The notes under the pieces were generated by a model. It saw only the letters and a program-made list of their open reading frames with translations. It was not told where the DNA came from and ran no database searches. A DNA stretch of 64,000 nucleotides from an uncultured Burkholderiaceae bacterium (GTDB taxonomy: Bacteria; Pseudomonadota; Gammaproteobacteria; Burkholderiales; Burkholderiaceae). The position numbers and the translations under genes were made by a program. Where the stretch lies: positions 1 to 64,000 of the forward strand of contig CALMPB010000385.1 of the NCBI GenBank assembly GCA_937871985.1. Reading direction: 5' to 3'. Numbering within the stretch: position 1 is the stretch's first letter; each line of letters starts with the position of its first letter. This document shows, piece after piece, positions 53,818 through 62,755 of the stretch.

Positions 53818-54120
53818 CTAATAGCCAAGGATGGTCATTTCCGATTCGAAAAGCGCCACGGTCCAGGCATGGCCGTCCCGCGTCTTGAAATGCTGCGCGT
53901 TGAGGCCATCGACGATTTCCTCCGCGGTTTTCGCCCCGGTCTCGTATGCCTTCTCCAGAGCGTCGGCCAGTTCATTCTCGTACTGCGAAGGCGCGCAGTT
54001 GCGGGTCTGCCAGCGCAGGTTTTCGGCCTTGCCGGGAATTTCAATATAGCCAGTGCCTGCAACACGCTGCGGCGGCAGGTCTTTCCACTTATGGAGGTTG
54101 GGATTGAAGCTATGTGACAT
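53818..54120 (-). CDS. Small protein with recombinase-like HTH segment
   Basis: The 100-residue protein ends with AEEIVDGLNAQHFKTRDGHA followed by WTVALFESEMTILGY, a block like the recombinase DNA-binding domain of serine integrases (IA..LN..G..T..G..W...). No catalytic domain is present. Such small proteins are seen beside Rieske oxygenase genes in some proteobacteria; their role is unknown. It is transcribed in the same direction as the SBP and Rieske genes, 138 nt upstream, with a perfect palindrome 29 nt before its start. It may be part of the oxygenase or its regulation. Confidence 0.75.
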   Translation of the reverse strand: MSHSFNPNLHKWKDLPPQRVAGTGYIEIPGKAENLRWQTRNCAPSQYENELADALEKAYETGAKTAEEIVDGLNAQHFKTRDGHAWTVALFESEMTILGY

Positions 54121-54148
54121 GGAAGGTTCCTGAATATCGGATAATCTT

Positions 54149-54170
54149 TAATTCCCATATATGGGAATTA
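54149..54170. promoter_or_regulatory. Perfect 22-bp palindrome, candidate operator
   Basis: TAATTCCCATA (54149-54159) is followed by its exact inverse TATGGGAATTA (54160-54170), without a spacer. It lies 29 nt upstream of the small HTH gene and overlaps its expected promoter. The adjacent TetR protein and the HTH protein are candidates to bind it. The core TCCCATATATGGGA recalls the repeats at 32860-32885. Confidence 0.7.
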
Positions 54171-54372
54171 GGTGTATTCTATTCACGTCCAATAGTCCAC
54201 GTCAAGAAAAAACCCAAGGCTAGGTATAAGCACCTAGAACACCGAAGAAACCGGCAAGTATCGAGCTTCAGCAGTGCCGTCAAGCATGGGCCGGAACGCA
54301 CCACATCGTCTTGCTGTCAATTAAACTTGTGATGTCATCGCGCCAGACCAGCGCACCGTTTTCAGATTCGGG

Positions 54373-55548
54373 ATGTACGTCGACCTCCATACTCTTTATC
54401 TTCTTGCCATCGGAACGCTGCTCGCCAGTGCCGGGATGCTGTTCTGGGAATATCGGACCAGCCCCCGGCGCAGCAAGACATTACGTCTTCTGGCGGCCGG
54501 ATTCGCAACGCTGGCGCTCGGCTGTGCGGCGGCGCTGTTGCGCCACAGCCTGCCCGGCTCCATCGGCGCGGCCATCAGCAATCTCATCATCCTGGGCGGC
54601 TATCTATTGGTGCTGGGCGGGGTCGCCTCATTAAGCGGACGGCGGTACCGCCTCGTCTCCGTCGTCTTGTGGATCGGAATGGCGCTGTTGTGGGCGGCCT
54701 GGGATCCGCAGCGGCAGGCAACCGTATGGAGCTACCTCAGTTCGATTCCGATCGCCATCGCAAGCGCCATGACAGCTTGGGAAATGCGGCGATGCGACGG
54801 GATGAAGCCGCTGCATTCGCGGTACGTCGTCGTGGCCGCGACGAGCATCCACGCGCTGCTGTATGCTGCGCGCGCCCTCGCCCTGCCCTGGATGACGGCC
54901 GCATACGGGCCGGCCATGCTGGCGCTGGCCGGCAAGATCACCATCTACGAAGGCGTTCTCTATTCGGTCATCTTGCCCATGGCCCTGCTGAAGCTCATCC
55001 GCGACGAAACCCATGGCCAGCTCTTGCGGGAATCCCAGACAGACTATCTCACCCGTCTTGGCAATCGAAGATGGTTTTTCGAGCAAGGAACGCAGCTCAT
55101 CGACAACGGCGCGGCAAACAGGCCGGTTTCCGTGCTCGCGTTCGACCTGGATCGCTTCAAATCGATCAACGATGCCTACGGCCACCACATCGGCGACATG
55201 GTGTTGAGATCCTTCGCGGAAATCGCTCAAGGTGTGCTGGGATCCCGCGCCATCCTGGCCCGCATGGGCGGCGAGGAATTCGCCGCCCTCTTGTCCGGCG
55301 AGGACGCGCGCCGTGCCGAGGCGCTGGGCGCAACCATCGCCCAACGCTTCGCCGAGACCATTCCCAGCTCCATGGACAGCATTGGAATCCCCACGACCGT
55401 CAGCATCGGCCTCGCCCAATTCGAAGGCGAAATCCCCACGCTTGCCGACGGTCTGGCCGTAGCCGATCAAGCCCTGTACCGCGCCAAGGCGCTGGGCGGC
55501 AATCGCCTCGAAGCAGCGGCCGATGGAGCACAAACATTCGCAGGCTGA
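54373..55548 (+). CDS. Membrane-bound GGDEF diguanylate cyclase
   Basis: The 391-residue protein has about six hydrophobic segments in residues 1-215 (a sensor region of unknown type) and a GGDEF domain at about 225-385. The catalytic GGEEF is at residues 299-303 and DLDRFKSINDAYGHHIGD is intact. The inhibitory I-site (RxxD) expected five residues before is not seen; the corresponding residues are GSRA, so product inhibition may be absent. It makes cyclic di-GMP in response to an unknown signal. It stands alone, with its start at ATG 54373 and a weak ribosome site. It is transcribed divergently from the Rieske cluster. Confidence 0.9.
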   Translation: MYVDLHTLYLLAIGTLLASAGMLFWEYRTSPRRSKTLRLLAAGFATLALGCAAALLRHSLPGSIGAAISNLIILGGYLLVLGGVASLSGRRYRLVSVVLWIGMALLWAAWDPQRQATVWSYLSSIPIAIASAMTAWEMRRCDGMKPLHSRYVVVAATSIHALLYAARALALPWMTAAYGPAMLALAGKITIYEGVLYSVILPMALLKLIRDETHGQLLRESQTDYLTRLGNRRWFFEQGTQLIDNGAANRPVSVLAFDLDRFKSINDAYGHHIGDMVLRSFAEIAQGVLGSRAILARMGGEEFAALLSGEDARRAEALGATIAQRFAETIPSSMDSIGIPTTVSIGLAQFEGEIPTLADGLAVADQALYRAKALGGNRLEAAADGAQTFAG

Positions 55549-55627
55549 AAACAAGCAATCTGCATCGGTGAAGCCGCCCTAGGTCATGCCATAAACTATC
55601 TGACAGTTAAAAAGCAAAGCACAGACA

Positions 55628-56689
55628 ATGACGCAAATCACATCGACAAAAATTCATCTCATCGAAAAAAAATTCGCCAAGCCCATAGGCGGCTCCGGCG
55701 TAATGGGAGTCGATATCATCGTCGCGACCTTGCGCGATGCCGACGGCGTCGAGGGCCTCGGATTTTCATACGTGATCGGAGGGGGTGGCGCGGTGATCGC
55801 GCAGCTCGCCCAGGCGCAAGCCGCCCGGTTCCTGGACGGGGCCACACTGCAAGCGCCACCGGATCACTGGCTGGAGATCAAGAAAAGCTTCAACAGGACT
55901 GGCGACGGCCCCAATCTTCTGGCGCTTGCCGCCCTGGACGTCGCGCTCTGGGATCTGGCCGCAAGGCGAAACAGCCAGCCCCTGGCGCGTGCCCTGGGCG
56001 GAGACATCCTGCCCGTGCCCATTTATGCAAGCGGCGGCTTCAGCCCCAACGGCGCACCCGAGGAAAGTGCGGAACTGGCGGTTTCCTATATTGAGGCGGG
56101 CTATGCGGGCGTGAAACCGCGAGTGAATGCCAGCAAGGGGGACGAGGCTGTTCTGCGCGCGGTGCGCGACGCCATCGGCGCCCAGGCCCGGCTTATGGCC
56201 GATGCCAACGAGAAAGGCAATGTCGACACCGCGTCGAGGCTGCTCGCCCAGGCCGAGGAATATGGGCTGAGCTTTATAGAAGAGCCGCTGCCCTCGGGCG
56301 ACATCCTGGGCTATCGCCGGCTTGCGGCACAAAAAAGCAAAACGCCCATCGCCACCGGGGAACATCTTCAAGGCCTCGATCGCTTTGCCATCTGCCTGGA
56401 CGACGGCATTGCCGCCGTCATACAACCCGATCTTGCCATGGCGGGCGGGTTGACGCCATGTCTCGAGGTCGCCCGCATGGCAGCCTCGAAAGGGGTAACG
56501 GTCGCCCCGCACTTTCTGCCTGGCTTGTTCGTGCAACTCTCGGGCGCCTTCGAAGGCCAGCTTCTGCTGGAAGAGTTTCCCATCCTGGAGGACGCCTTCG
56601 AAGGATGGCCGGAACGCAACAGCGACGGAACCCTTCAGCCACGAGACTGTGCGGGACACGGCCTATCTTTGATAGATACCTCCCGCTAG
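55628..56689 (+). CDS. Enolase superfamily (mandelate racemase/muconate lactonizing enzyme) protein
   Basis: The 353-residue enzyme has the MR/MLE fold: N-terminal capping domain, then barrel residues YAGVKPRVNASKGDEAVLRA, MADANEKGN (metal Asp), FIEEPLPSGD (metal Glu), ATGEHLQG and VAPHFLPG. It abstracts an alpha proton from a carboxylate, as in acid-sugar dehydratases or racemases. The catalytic Lys-x-Lys strand reads KPR, so one position differs from KxK. The substrate is unknown. It is a single gene between the GGDEF gene and the autotransporter, with a hairpin candidate after it (56724-56759). Confidence 0.9.
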   Translation: MTQITSTKIHLIEKKFAKPIGGSGVMGVDIIVATLRDADGVEGLGFSYVIGGGGAVIAQLAQAQAARFLDGATLQAPPDHWLEIKKSFNRTGDGPNLLALAALDVALWDLAARRNSQPLARALGGDILPVPIYASGGFSPNGAPEESAELAVSYIEAGYAGVKPRVNASKGDEAVLRAVRDAIGAQARLMADANEKGNVDTASRLLAQAEEYGLSFIEEPLPSGDILGYRRLAAQKSKTPIATGEHLQGLDRFAICLDDGIAAVIQPDLAMAGGLTPCLEVARMAASKGVTVAPHFLPGLFVQLSGAFEGQLLLEEFPILEDAFEGWPERNSDGTLQPRDCAGHGLSLIDTSR

Positions 56690-57071
56690 TTTTTTCAACC
56701 CATCCAAACCCATAAGAACTTCTGGCGGGAGTGCCGCGCCCTGGCCAGTGGTTCCCGCCGTGCGCACGCAACGCTCCATCACTGAGCCGCCCCGCAATAT
56801 ATTGATTTACAGAATTTCCGTATCGGTCGAAATGGGTCGCATGTCGGCGCCTCCTCCTCCCTCGCGCCGCCTTCCATGACTCTTGCGATTTCTGTTGTTG
56901 ATTCGGCCATTTAGGTATAAAGTTGCCGACCAGTAATAATTTATATCAATTTGAAGCATTTGCTGCTTTGCCGTGGTTAGGAAAAGTGGGACCGCGCCCG
57001 CCGCGGTCAACCCGCCTCACATCCTGGGCCCGCGTGGCAGCCAATATTCCACATAGAGCCAAGGAAACTCC
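56690..57071. other. Intergenic region before the autotransporter
   Basis: No gene is supported. GGCGGGA (56724-56730) and TCCCGCC (56753-56759) form a 7-bp stem with a 22-nt loop, a weak terminator candidate for the MR/MLE gene. Further on, TATAAA at 56916-56921 with TTGTTG at 56895-56900 could be a promoter with a short spacer of 15, with low confidence. The ribosome site AAGGAAAC precedes the autotransporter ATG. Confidence 0.45.
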
Positions 57072-60000
57072 ATGCCCACGGTTACCCCTTCCACCCTTGG
57101 CCTGGCTTCGCAAGCCTCGTCCAAGCAATCCACTTCCCGCTTCTCAATTCCAACTACCTCCCGCTCTTCCAAAACCCTTGCTCACACAGACCGGCACTGG
57201 AAGCTGGCAGCCTGCACGCTGGCCGTGCTGGGGGTGCTGTCTCAGCCGGTTTGGGCTATGCCCCCTGCAGGATCAGGCGGAAGCGGCGGAACAACTAGTC
57301 AGGTTGGTGCGGGTGATCCAGGCGCCGATGGCACAACCTATGATGGAGGTAGTGGCGGTGGCGCTGGATCAACCGGGGGCAATGGTGGATCGGCGACCGA
57401 CAATAGTGGGGGACGAGGAGGATTGTCCAGTGGCAATACTAGCGTCAATGGTGAGTCTGGCGCCACAAGCATTATCGGCGGGGGCAGCGGCGGAGGCGGC
57501 GGTGCACACGGATCGCTCGTTGTATCCACCAGCACCAACAACTCTGTCATCACCGGAGGCGCCGGTGGAAATGGCGGCGCCGGCGACCTCAGCGGAGGCG
57601 GTGGTGGTGGCGGCGGTGCTGGCGGCTACGGGGTCGTGGTCAATGGATCCAACCTATCGTATACCAACAGCGACACTATCACGGGAGGCGCAGGTGGCTC
57701 CGGAGGGAATGGTGGGACCTACGGCAACGGCGGCAGCGGCGGCAGCGGTGGCGTCGGTGTCTATTTCACAGGCTCAGGCACACTGATCAATAGCAGTGGC
57801 GCCACTATCACTGGCGGTGCTGGAGGTATGGCCGGCTCAGGCGAGGACGCAGGAACGGATGGCGCGGGTGGCATAGGCATCGTCGGTTCGAATTTAACCA
57901 TCATCAACGCCGGCACAATCACTGGAGGCGCGTCTGGCGAAGACCAGGCCGCAGCCATCCTGTTCACAGGCGGCGCCAACTCGCTCGAACTCCAGGCAGG
58001 ATCCAGCATCAGCGGGGTGGTGGATGCCACAGCCGGTGCCCACGACACATTGATTCTGGGCGGAACAGGCACTGACACTTTTAATGTTTCGCAGATCGGT
58101 GATGGGAGTAGCTACCAGGGTTTCGAAGCTTTCGAAAAAACAGGCACGGGCACCTGGTCGTTGGGCGGCTCTACCTCGGCGGTCACGCCCTGGATATTGT
58201 CCGGCGGTACCCTCTCCATCGGAGAGGACTACGCCTTGGGCGACGCCTCGGGCGGCTTGACGTTCAATGGCGGCACGCTGGAAGTGACCTATCGGCTCGC
58301 CAGCAGCCGCGCGATCACCCTTGCGGGCGCGGGCACCATCAAGAACAGCAGCACCAGCATGTCCGGCGTCGTGCTCAACGGCGCCATATCGGGGCCGGGC
58401 AGCCTGACGCTCACCGGCACGGGCGTGGGCCCCGTGAAACTGAACCACGCCAACACCTACGAAGGCGGCACAAACGTCTATACCGACGTGGACGTGACCA
58501 CGACCGGCGCCTTGGGCACCGGCGCGGTCGTCGTGCAAGGCGGCATGCTCGGCGGCGACACCAACCCCATCCTGACTTTCCAGAACTATGCCAGCGCCGG
58601 CGCCCTGTCCATCCGCAACAGCCAGAGCGGCGTCACGACGTTCGAGCACGGTTCAACGGCCGGCAGCGCCACCATCACCAATGCGGCGGGCGGCGCCACC
58701 AGCTTTATCGACGACGCCAGCGCCGGCAGCGCGACCATCAACAACCAGTCCGGCGGCATACTGGCGATGGCCGACCAGGGCACCGCGGCGGGGGCGACCG
58801 TGGTCAACGCCGCCGGGGGAACCGTGGACATCAGTCACGTCGCGACCAGCACCAGCATCGGTTCGCTGTCCGGGGCCGGCAACGTCTTCCTGGGCGGCAA
58901 GGCCCTGACACTCGGCGCCTTGGGCAACAACGACACCATCGACGGCGTGATCGCCGACGGCGGCGATGCCGGCGGCACGGGCGGCAGCCTGATCAAGGCC
59001 GGCGCAGGTCTCCTGATTCTGAACGGCGTGAACACCTACACGGGCGGCACCACGGTCAATGCCGGGACGCTGGAGGTGGGCGACGCCAACCATGCGTCGG
59101 CCAGCATCCAGGGCGGCGTGCAGGTCAACGCCGGCGGCACGCTGCGCGGCCACGGCACGGTGAACGGCGATGTCACGAATACCGGCATCGTCTGGCCCGG
59201 CGGCTCCATCGGCACGCTGACGATCAGCGGCAATTACACGCAGTCGCCCAGCGGCATACTGCAACTGGAAGTCAGCCCGACCGAAGCCTCGCAACTGAAG
59301 GTGGGCGGCACTGCCACGCTGGCCGGCACGCTGAGCCTGCTGTATGCCCCCGGCACGTACAGCAATGTCAGCTACACTTTGTTGAGCGCCTCAGCGGTCA
59401 ACGGCAGCTTCTCGACCGTCACGAGCAATGCGCCCGAGGGCGTCTCGCCGATTCTGAGCAATGGCGCCGATGTACTGAACCTGAGCATCACCGGCTCGGC
59501 CCCCGTGGTGGTAGCCCCGACGCAGGCAACGATCTTCGGGGCGATGGGCGCCTCGGCCCTGCGCGCCGGACAAGCCGCCAACGAAGTCCTGCTGGGCCGG
59601 CTGGCGGGGCCTTGCGCGGCGGCCAACGGATCGGCGGGCACCGCCAACGCGTCGAATGGCCACGTCTCCTCGTCCTGCCCAGGTCAGGACAAAGGCCTGT
59701 GGATCCAGGCCCAAGGCACCGACACCCGCATTGACGGCAACCACGGCGCGCCCGACGTGCGCGACCAGCACTACGGCTTCCTCACCGGGTTCGACCGCGC
59801 CTGGCGCGGCATGACCGTCGGCCTGGCCGGCGGCTACAGCCATGGCGAGATCAGCGAGTCGGGCAACGGCTCGCGCGGCACGCTCGATACCCTGCGCATC
59901 GCCGGCTACGGCGCCAAGCACCTCGGCCCCTACACCCTGGCCGCCACCCTGGGCTATGCCTACGACTTCGCCTCCACCACCCGCTCGTTCGGCGCGCTGG

Positions 60001-60512
60001 GCTCGGCCCGCGGCGACGGCCATGGCCAGGAATTCAGCGCTGGCCTGCAGGCCAGCCGCGCCTGGCAACTCAGCCCCGCCGCCACGCTCACCCCGCGGAT
60101 CGGCCTGCGCTACGCCTACCTGGACGGCCTAAGCACGAACGAGTCCGGCCCCACCGCGCAGAACCTGGGCGTGGGCAACCAACACCTGCAAAGCCTGCAG
60201 CCCTATGTGGGGCTGACGCTGGACTACGCGTTCACGCTGGCCCACAGCGCCCGGCCCGCCAGCGTGCAACTGCGCGCCGGCTACGCCTACGAAACGCTGA
60301 GCACCGGCCGCAACGTCTCGGTCACCGCCGCCGACGGCACGGGCTTCACCATTGCCGGCACCCGCGATTCACGCGGCCAGCTCACGGCGGGCCTGGGCGC
60401 CACCCTGCCCCTCGGCAAATCAACCCGCGCCTACCTGCGCTACGACGCCTGGCTGCACACCGGCAACGTCTCGGCACAGGCCCTGCAGGCCGGCGTCGAT
60501 TACCGGTTCTGA
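57072..60512 (+). CDS. Autotransporter with Gly-rich (PGRS-like) passenger
   Basis: The 1146-residue type Va protein has a long signal peptide (KLAACTLAVLGVLSQPVWA, cleavage near 62) and a very Gly-rich region at about 63-290. There ITGGAGG or ITGGAS recurs at residues 160, 203, 246 and 283 (period 43, 43 and 37). A beta-helical part (300-870) contains passenger-associated repeats such as NGVNTYTGGTTVNAGTLEVG. A 12-stranded beta-barrel (about 874-1146) ends DYRF. The passenger lacks serine-protease or RGD motifs that I can see. The Gly-rich 5' part has lower GC and different base use than the 3' part. It is likely a surface adhesin or biofilm protein. ATG 57072 follows AAGGAAAC. Confidence 0.9.
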   Translation: MPTVTPSTLGLASQASSKQSTSRFSIPTTSRSSKTLAHTDRHWKLAACTLAVLGVLSQPVWAMPPAGSGGSGGTTSQVGAGDPGADGTTYDGGSGGGAGSTGGNGGSATDNSGGRGGLSSGNTSVNGESGATSIIGGGSGGGGGAHGSLVVSTSTNNSVITGGAGGNGGAGDLSGGGGGGGGAGGYGVVVNGSNLSYTNSDTITGGAGGSGGNGGTYGNGGSGGSGGVGVYFTGSGTLINSSGATITGGAGGMAGSGEDAGTDGAGGIGIVGSNLTIINAGTITGGASGEDQAAAILFTGGANSLELQAGSSISGVVDATAGAHDTLILGGTGTDTFNVSQIGDGSSYQGFEAFEKTGTGTWSLGGSTSAVTPWILSGGTLSIGEDYALGDASGGLTFNGGTLEVTYRLASSRAITLAGAGTIKNSSTSMSGVVLNGAISGPGSLTLTGTGVGPVKLNHANTYEGGTNVYTDVDVTTTGALGTGAVVVQGGMLGGDTNPILTFQNYASAGALSIRNSQSGVTTFEHGSTAGSATITNAAGGATSFIDDASAGSATINNQSGGILAMADQGTAAGATVVNAAGGTVDISHVATSTSIGSLSGAGNVFLGGKALTLGALGNNDTIDGVIADGGDAGGTGGSLIKAGAGLLILNGVNTYTGGTTVNAGTLEVGDANHASASIQGGVQVNAGGTLRGHGTVNGDVTNTGIVWPGGSIGTLTISGNYTQSPSGILQLEVSPTEASQLKVGGTATLAGTLSLLYAPGTYSNVSYTLLSASAVNGSFSTVTSNAPEGVSPILSNGADVLNLSITGSAPVVVAPTQATIFGAMGASALRAGQAANEVLLGRLAGPCAAANGSAGTANASNGHVSSSCPGQDKGLWIQAQGTDTRIDGNHGAPDVRDQHYGFLTGFDRAWRGMTVGLAGGYSHGEISESGNGSRGTLDTLRIAGYGAKHLGPYTLAATLGYAYDFASTTRSFGALGSARGDGHGQEFSAGLQASRAWQLSPAATLTPRIGLRYAYLDGLSTNESGPTAQNLGVGNQHLQSLQPYVGLTLDYAFTLAHSARPASVQLRAGYAYETLSTGRNVSVTAADGTGFTIAGTRDSRGQLTAGLGATLPLGKSTRAYLRYDAWLHTGNVSAQALQAGVDYRF

Positions 60513-60519
60513 CGAAGCA

Positions 60520-60544
60520 GGCCGGCCCATAGCCTGGGCCGGCC
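60520..60544 (+). terminator. GC hairpin after the autotransporter gene
   Basis: GGCCGGCCCA (60520-60529) pairs with TGGGCCGGCC (60535-60544) around TAGCC, starting 8 nt past the stop. It lacks a U-tract but is a strong stem. Confidence 0.6.
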
Positions 60545-60913
60545 GCCTCAAAGTCGCCGTTTCGACAACACACCGGATATTGTGCAGATGACGCTGGCAA
60601 GGCAAGCACAAGTCCGGATCTGGCTATTCATCTGGTAATGGCAGGGATCAGTACAACCCGGTTTCGGACTGCGCGGCAACCTGAGTACGGCCTTACACAA
60701 GCCCACCAGCACAAGCAGCCACAATGGACCAATTGCTGCCGAAGCGGCTGCCCGCTGGCCGGAACAACACGACGGCAAGACCCCTGCACCGGCGCCTCAT
60801 TCCCACAAACCATAAGACTCCTACCGACGAATGAGCTGAAGGCGCAGGCTACGGTGCTACGGTGTCCGCCCTTTCGGGCACACCGCTCTCAATCCCTCCA
60901 TAAAACCAGGAAG

Positions 60914-60930
60914 GGTCCGCATATCGGACC
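60914..60930. promoter_or_regulatory. Dyad GGTCCG-N5-CGGACC upstream of the sulfatase
   Basis: GGTCCG (60914-60919) and CGGACC (60925-60930) form a perfect 6-bp inverted repeat around CATAT. It may be an operator for the sulfatase operon; no regulator gene is visible nearby. Confidence 0.4.
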
Positions 60931-61082
60931 GTATTGAGCCAAAACACTTCCATCGATAAATTAGCCACCAATGGCCTTCGCGATATATACGGGATCTCAA
61001 TCACGCCGGGAAACCGTGAGCAGGCCAGCGTGAAACATGGCCGCCTGGGCACATCCAGCCGGCCTCGAGGGAAGATACTTAC

Positions 61083-62753
61083 ATGAGCAACCCACTACAC
61101 CAGAAGCGACCTAATTTCCTGATCATCATGGCCGACGACCTGGGTTATTCGGATTTGGAATGCTATGGCGGGGAAATCGCCACGCCTCATCTGAGCGCCC
61201 TGGCCCGGCGCGGCACTCGCATGAGCAACTTTTACTGCGCGCCTTTTTGCTCGCCTACTCGGGCAATGCTGATGACGGGGCTGGATGCCCATATAGTTGG
61301 TTTTGGGGCCCTGGCGGAAGTGATCGATGAGCGCCAAGTGGGCAAGCCGGGATATGAGATGTACTTGAACGACCGCGCGTCCACTCTGGCGGAGCGTCTG
61401 CGCGACGTGGGCTACCGTACTTATTTGTCGGGCAAATGGCATCTTGGGCGCAAGCCCGAACATAGCCCCCAAGCGCGAGGGTTCGATCGCTCATACGGAT
61501 TGATCGACGGCTCATCGTCTCATTTCGACCAGACCGCGACCGGATCAGCCGATCCGTCAATCACGCCCCTGGCCACCTACAGGGAAGACGGCGACCCCAT
61601 CAAGCTCCCGGAATCGGGGTTCTATTCTTCACAAGCCTACGCCGACAAGCTGATCGATTATTTGAAACGGGACGCCGGACGCGAAGAGCCTTTCTTTGCC
61701 ATGCTGACATTCACCGCACCGCACTTTCCGCTTCAGGCGCCGGATGAATTCATCGCCAAATATGAGGGCCGCTACAACGCCGGCTACGACGCCATCAGGC
61801 AAGAGCGCCGGACACGCCAGATTGCACTGGGCCTGATCGATGAAAGCACCGAAGCCTACCAGGGCCACTCGCGCTGGCCGACATGGGATTCGTTATCCGA
61901 CGACATACGTGCATTGGAAGCACGCAATATGGAAGTTTATGCTGGCATGGTCGAATGCATGGATTTTCATATCGGCCGAGTCATGGCGGCGCTGGAACAA
62001 AGCGGCGACCTGCACAACACCGCGGTGATTTTCCTGTCCGACAATGGCCCGGAAGGCAACTCTGTGCTCGATACGCTGCGAACCCGAGAATGGATTCAAG
62101 CAAAGATGAACAATCGGATCGACAACCGCGGCAGGCCGAATTCATTCATCGAACAAGGTCCAGGGTGGGCTCAGGTCAGCAGTACCCCCTGCCGCATGTA
62201 CAAGTCGTTCACGTACGAGGGCGGCATCAAGGTGCCTTGTATCGTCTCATACCCTGGCATCAACAATCCGGGCGGTATTTCCAGCGCCTATGCACACGTC
62301 ACGGACATCGTGCCAACTGTGCTGCAAATGGCGGGGGCACCCACTGAGGCGACATACCTGGGCAAGCCAGTGCCAACGCTCATGGGGTGCTCCATGGCTC
62401 CCTATTGGAACGGCGATGCCCAAGCAATCCATTCGCCCAGCCACGTTACGGGTTGGGAAATGCAGGGTCGATACGCTTTGCGGGCCGGCGACTGGAAACT
62501 GGTTCGCAGCAACCGCCCCTGGGGAAAGGGCGACTGGGAGCTCTACGACCTGTCGAGCGACCCAGGAGAAGTGCATGACGTCGCCGAGTCGCACATGGAC
62601 GTCGTTTCACGGCTGCTGCGGGAATGGGATGCCTACGTGGTGGCCAACAAGGTGATTCTCGCCGACGATATGGCCGAAGGCCTTCTATACAGCAACGCAT
62701 GTCGCTACTACGACGATCTCGCCAAGGACATCGCCGCACAAACCCAGGGATAG
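61083..62753 (+). CDS. Arylsulfatase (type I sulfatase)
   Basis: The 556-residue hydrolase has the sulfatase signature FYCAPFCSPTRAMLMTG, in which the Cys of CSPTR is converted to formylglycine, and the metal-binding IMADDLGYSDLECYGG and FLSDNGPEGNSV. It hydrolyses sulfate esters. No signal peptide is seen, so it may be cytoplasmic, as the Pseudomonas AtsA enzyme is. The start is ATG 61083. It is followed 3 nt later by the EthD-like gene and then by a NitT/TauT-type SBP, an arrangement that suggests a sulfate-ester uptake and cleavage operon like the ats genes. No formylglycine-generating enzyme gene is in view. Confidence 0.93.
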   Translation: MSNPLHQKRPNFLIIMADDLGYSDLECYGGEIATPHLSALARRGTRMSNFYCAPFCSPTRAMLMTGLDAHIVGFGALAEVIDERQVGKPGYEMYLNDRASTLAERLRDVGYRTYLSGKWHLGRKPEHSPQARGFDRSYGLIDGSSSHFDQTATGSADPSITPLATYREDGDPIKLPESGFYSSQAYADKLIDYLKRDAGREEPFFAMLTFTAPHFPLQAPDEFIAKYEGRYNAGYDAIRQERRTRQIALGLIDESTEAYQGHSRWPTWDSLSDDIRALEARNMEVYAGMVECMDFHIGRVMAALEQSGDLHNTAVIFLSDNGPEGNSVLDTLRTREWIQAKMNNRIDNRGRPNSFIEQGPGWAQVSSTPCRMYKSFTYEGGIKVPCIVSYPGINNPGGISSAYAHVTDIVPTVLQMAGAPTEATYLGKPVPTLMGCSMAPYWNGDAQAIHSPSHVTGWEMQGRYALRAGDWKLVRSNRPWGKGDWELYDLSSDPGEVHDVAESHMDVVSRLLREWDAYVVANKVILADDMAEGLLYSNACRYYDDLAKDIAAQTQG

Positions 62754-62755
62754 GT

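Larger units (their letters stand above)
60513..61082. other. Intergenic region between the autotransporter and the sulfatase
   Basis: This stretch of 570 nt lacks a credible gene; the short frames in it have no similarity I recognise. It holds a GC hairpin after the autotransporter (60520-60544) and a dyad at 60914-60930, 150 nt before the sulfatase start. Confidence 0.5.

Noticed and set aside
56923..57786. Plus-strand frame overlapping the start of the autotransporter
   Set aside because: It reads the Gly-rich repeat in another frame, giving V/A-rich sequence without a domain; the autotransporter frame has signal peptide and ribosome site.
57072..60512. Glycine-rich tract considered as a CRISPR or tandem DNA repeat
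   Set aside because: The repetition is at protein level with varied codons; DNA repeats are not uniform and there are no spacers.
60638..60937. 99-codon frame between autotransporter and sulfatase
   Set aside because: No ribosome binding site or similarity; composition looks like noncoding sequence.
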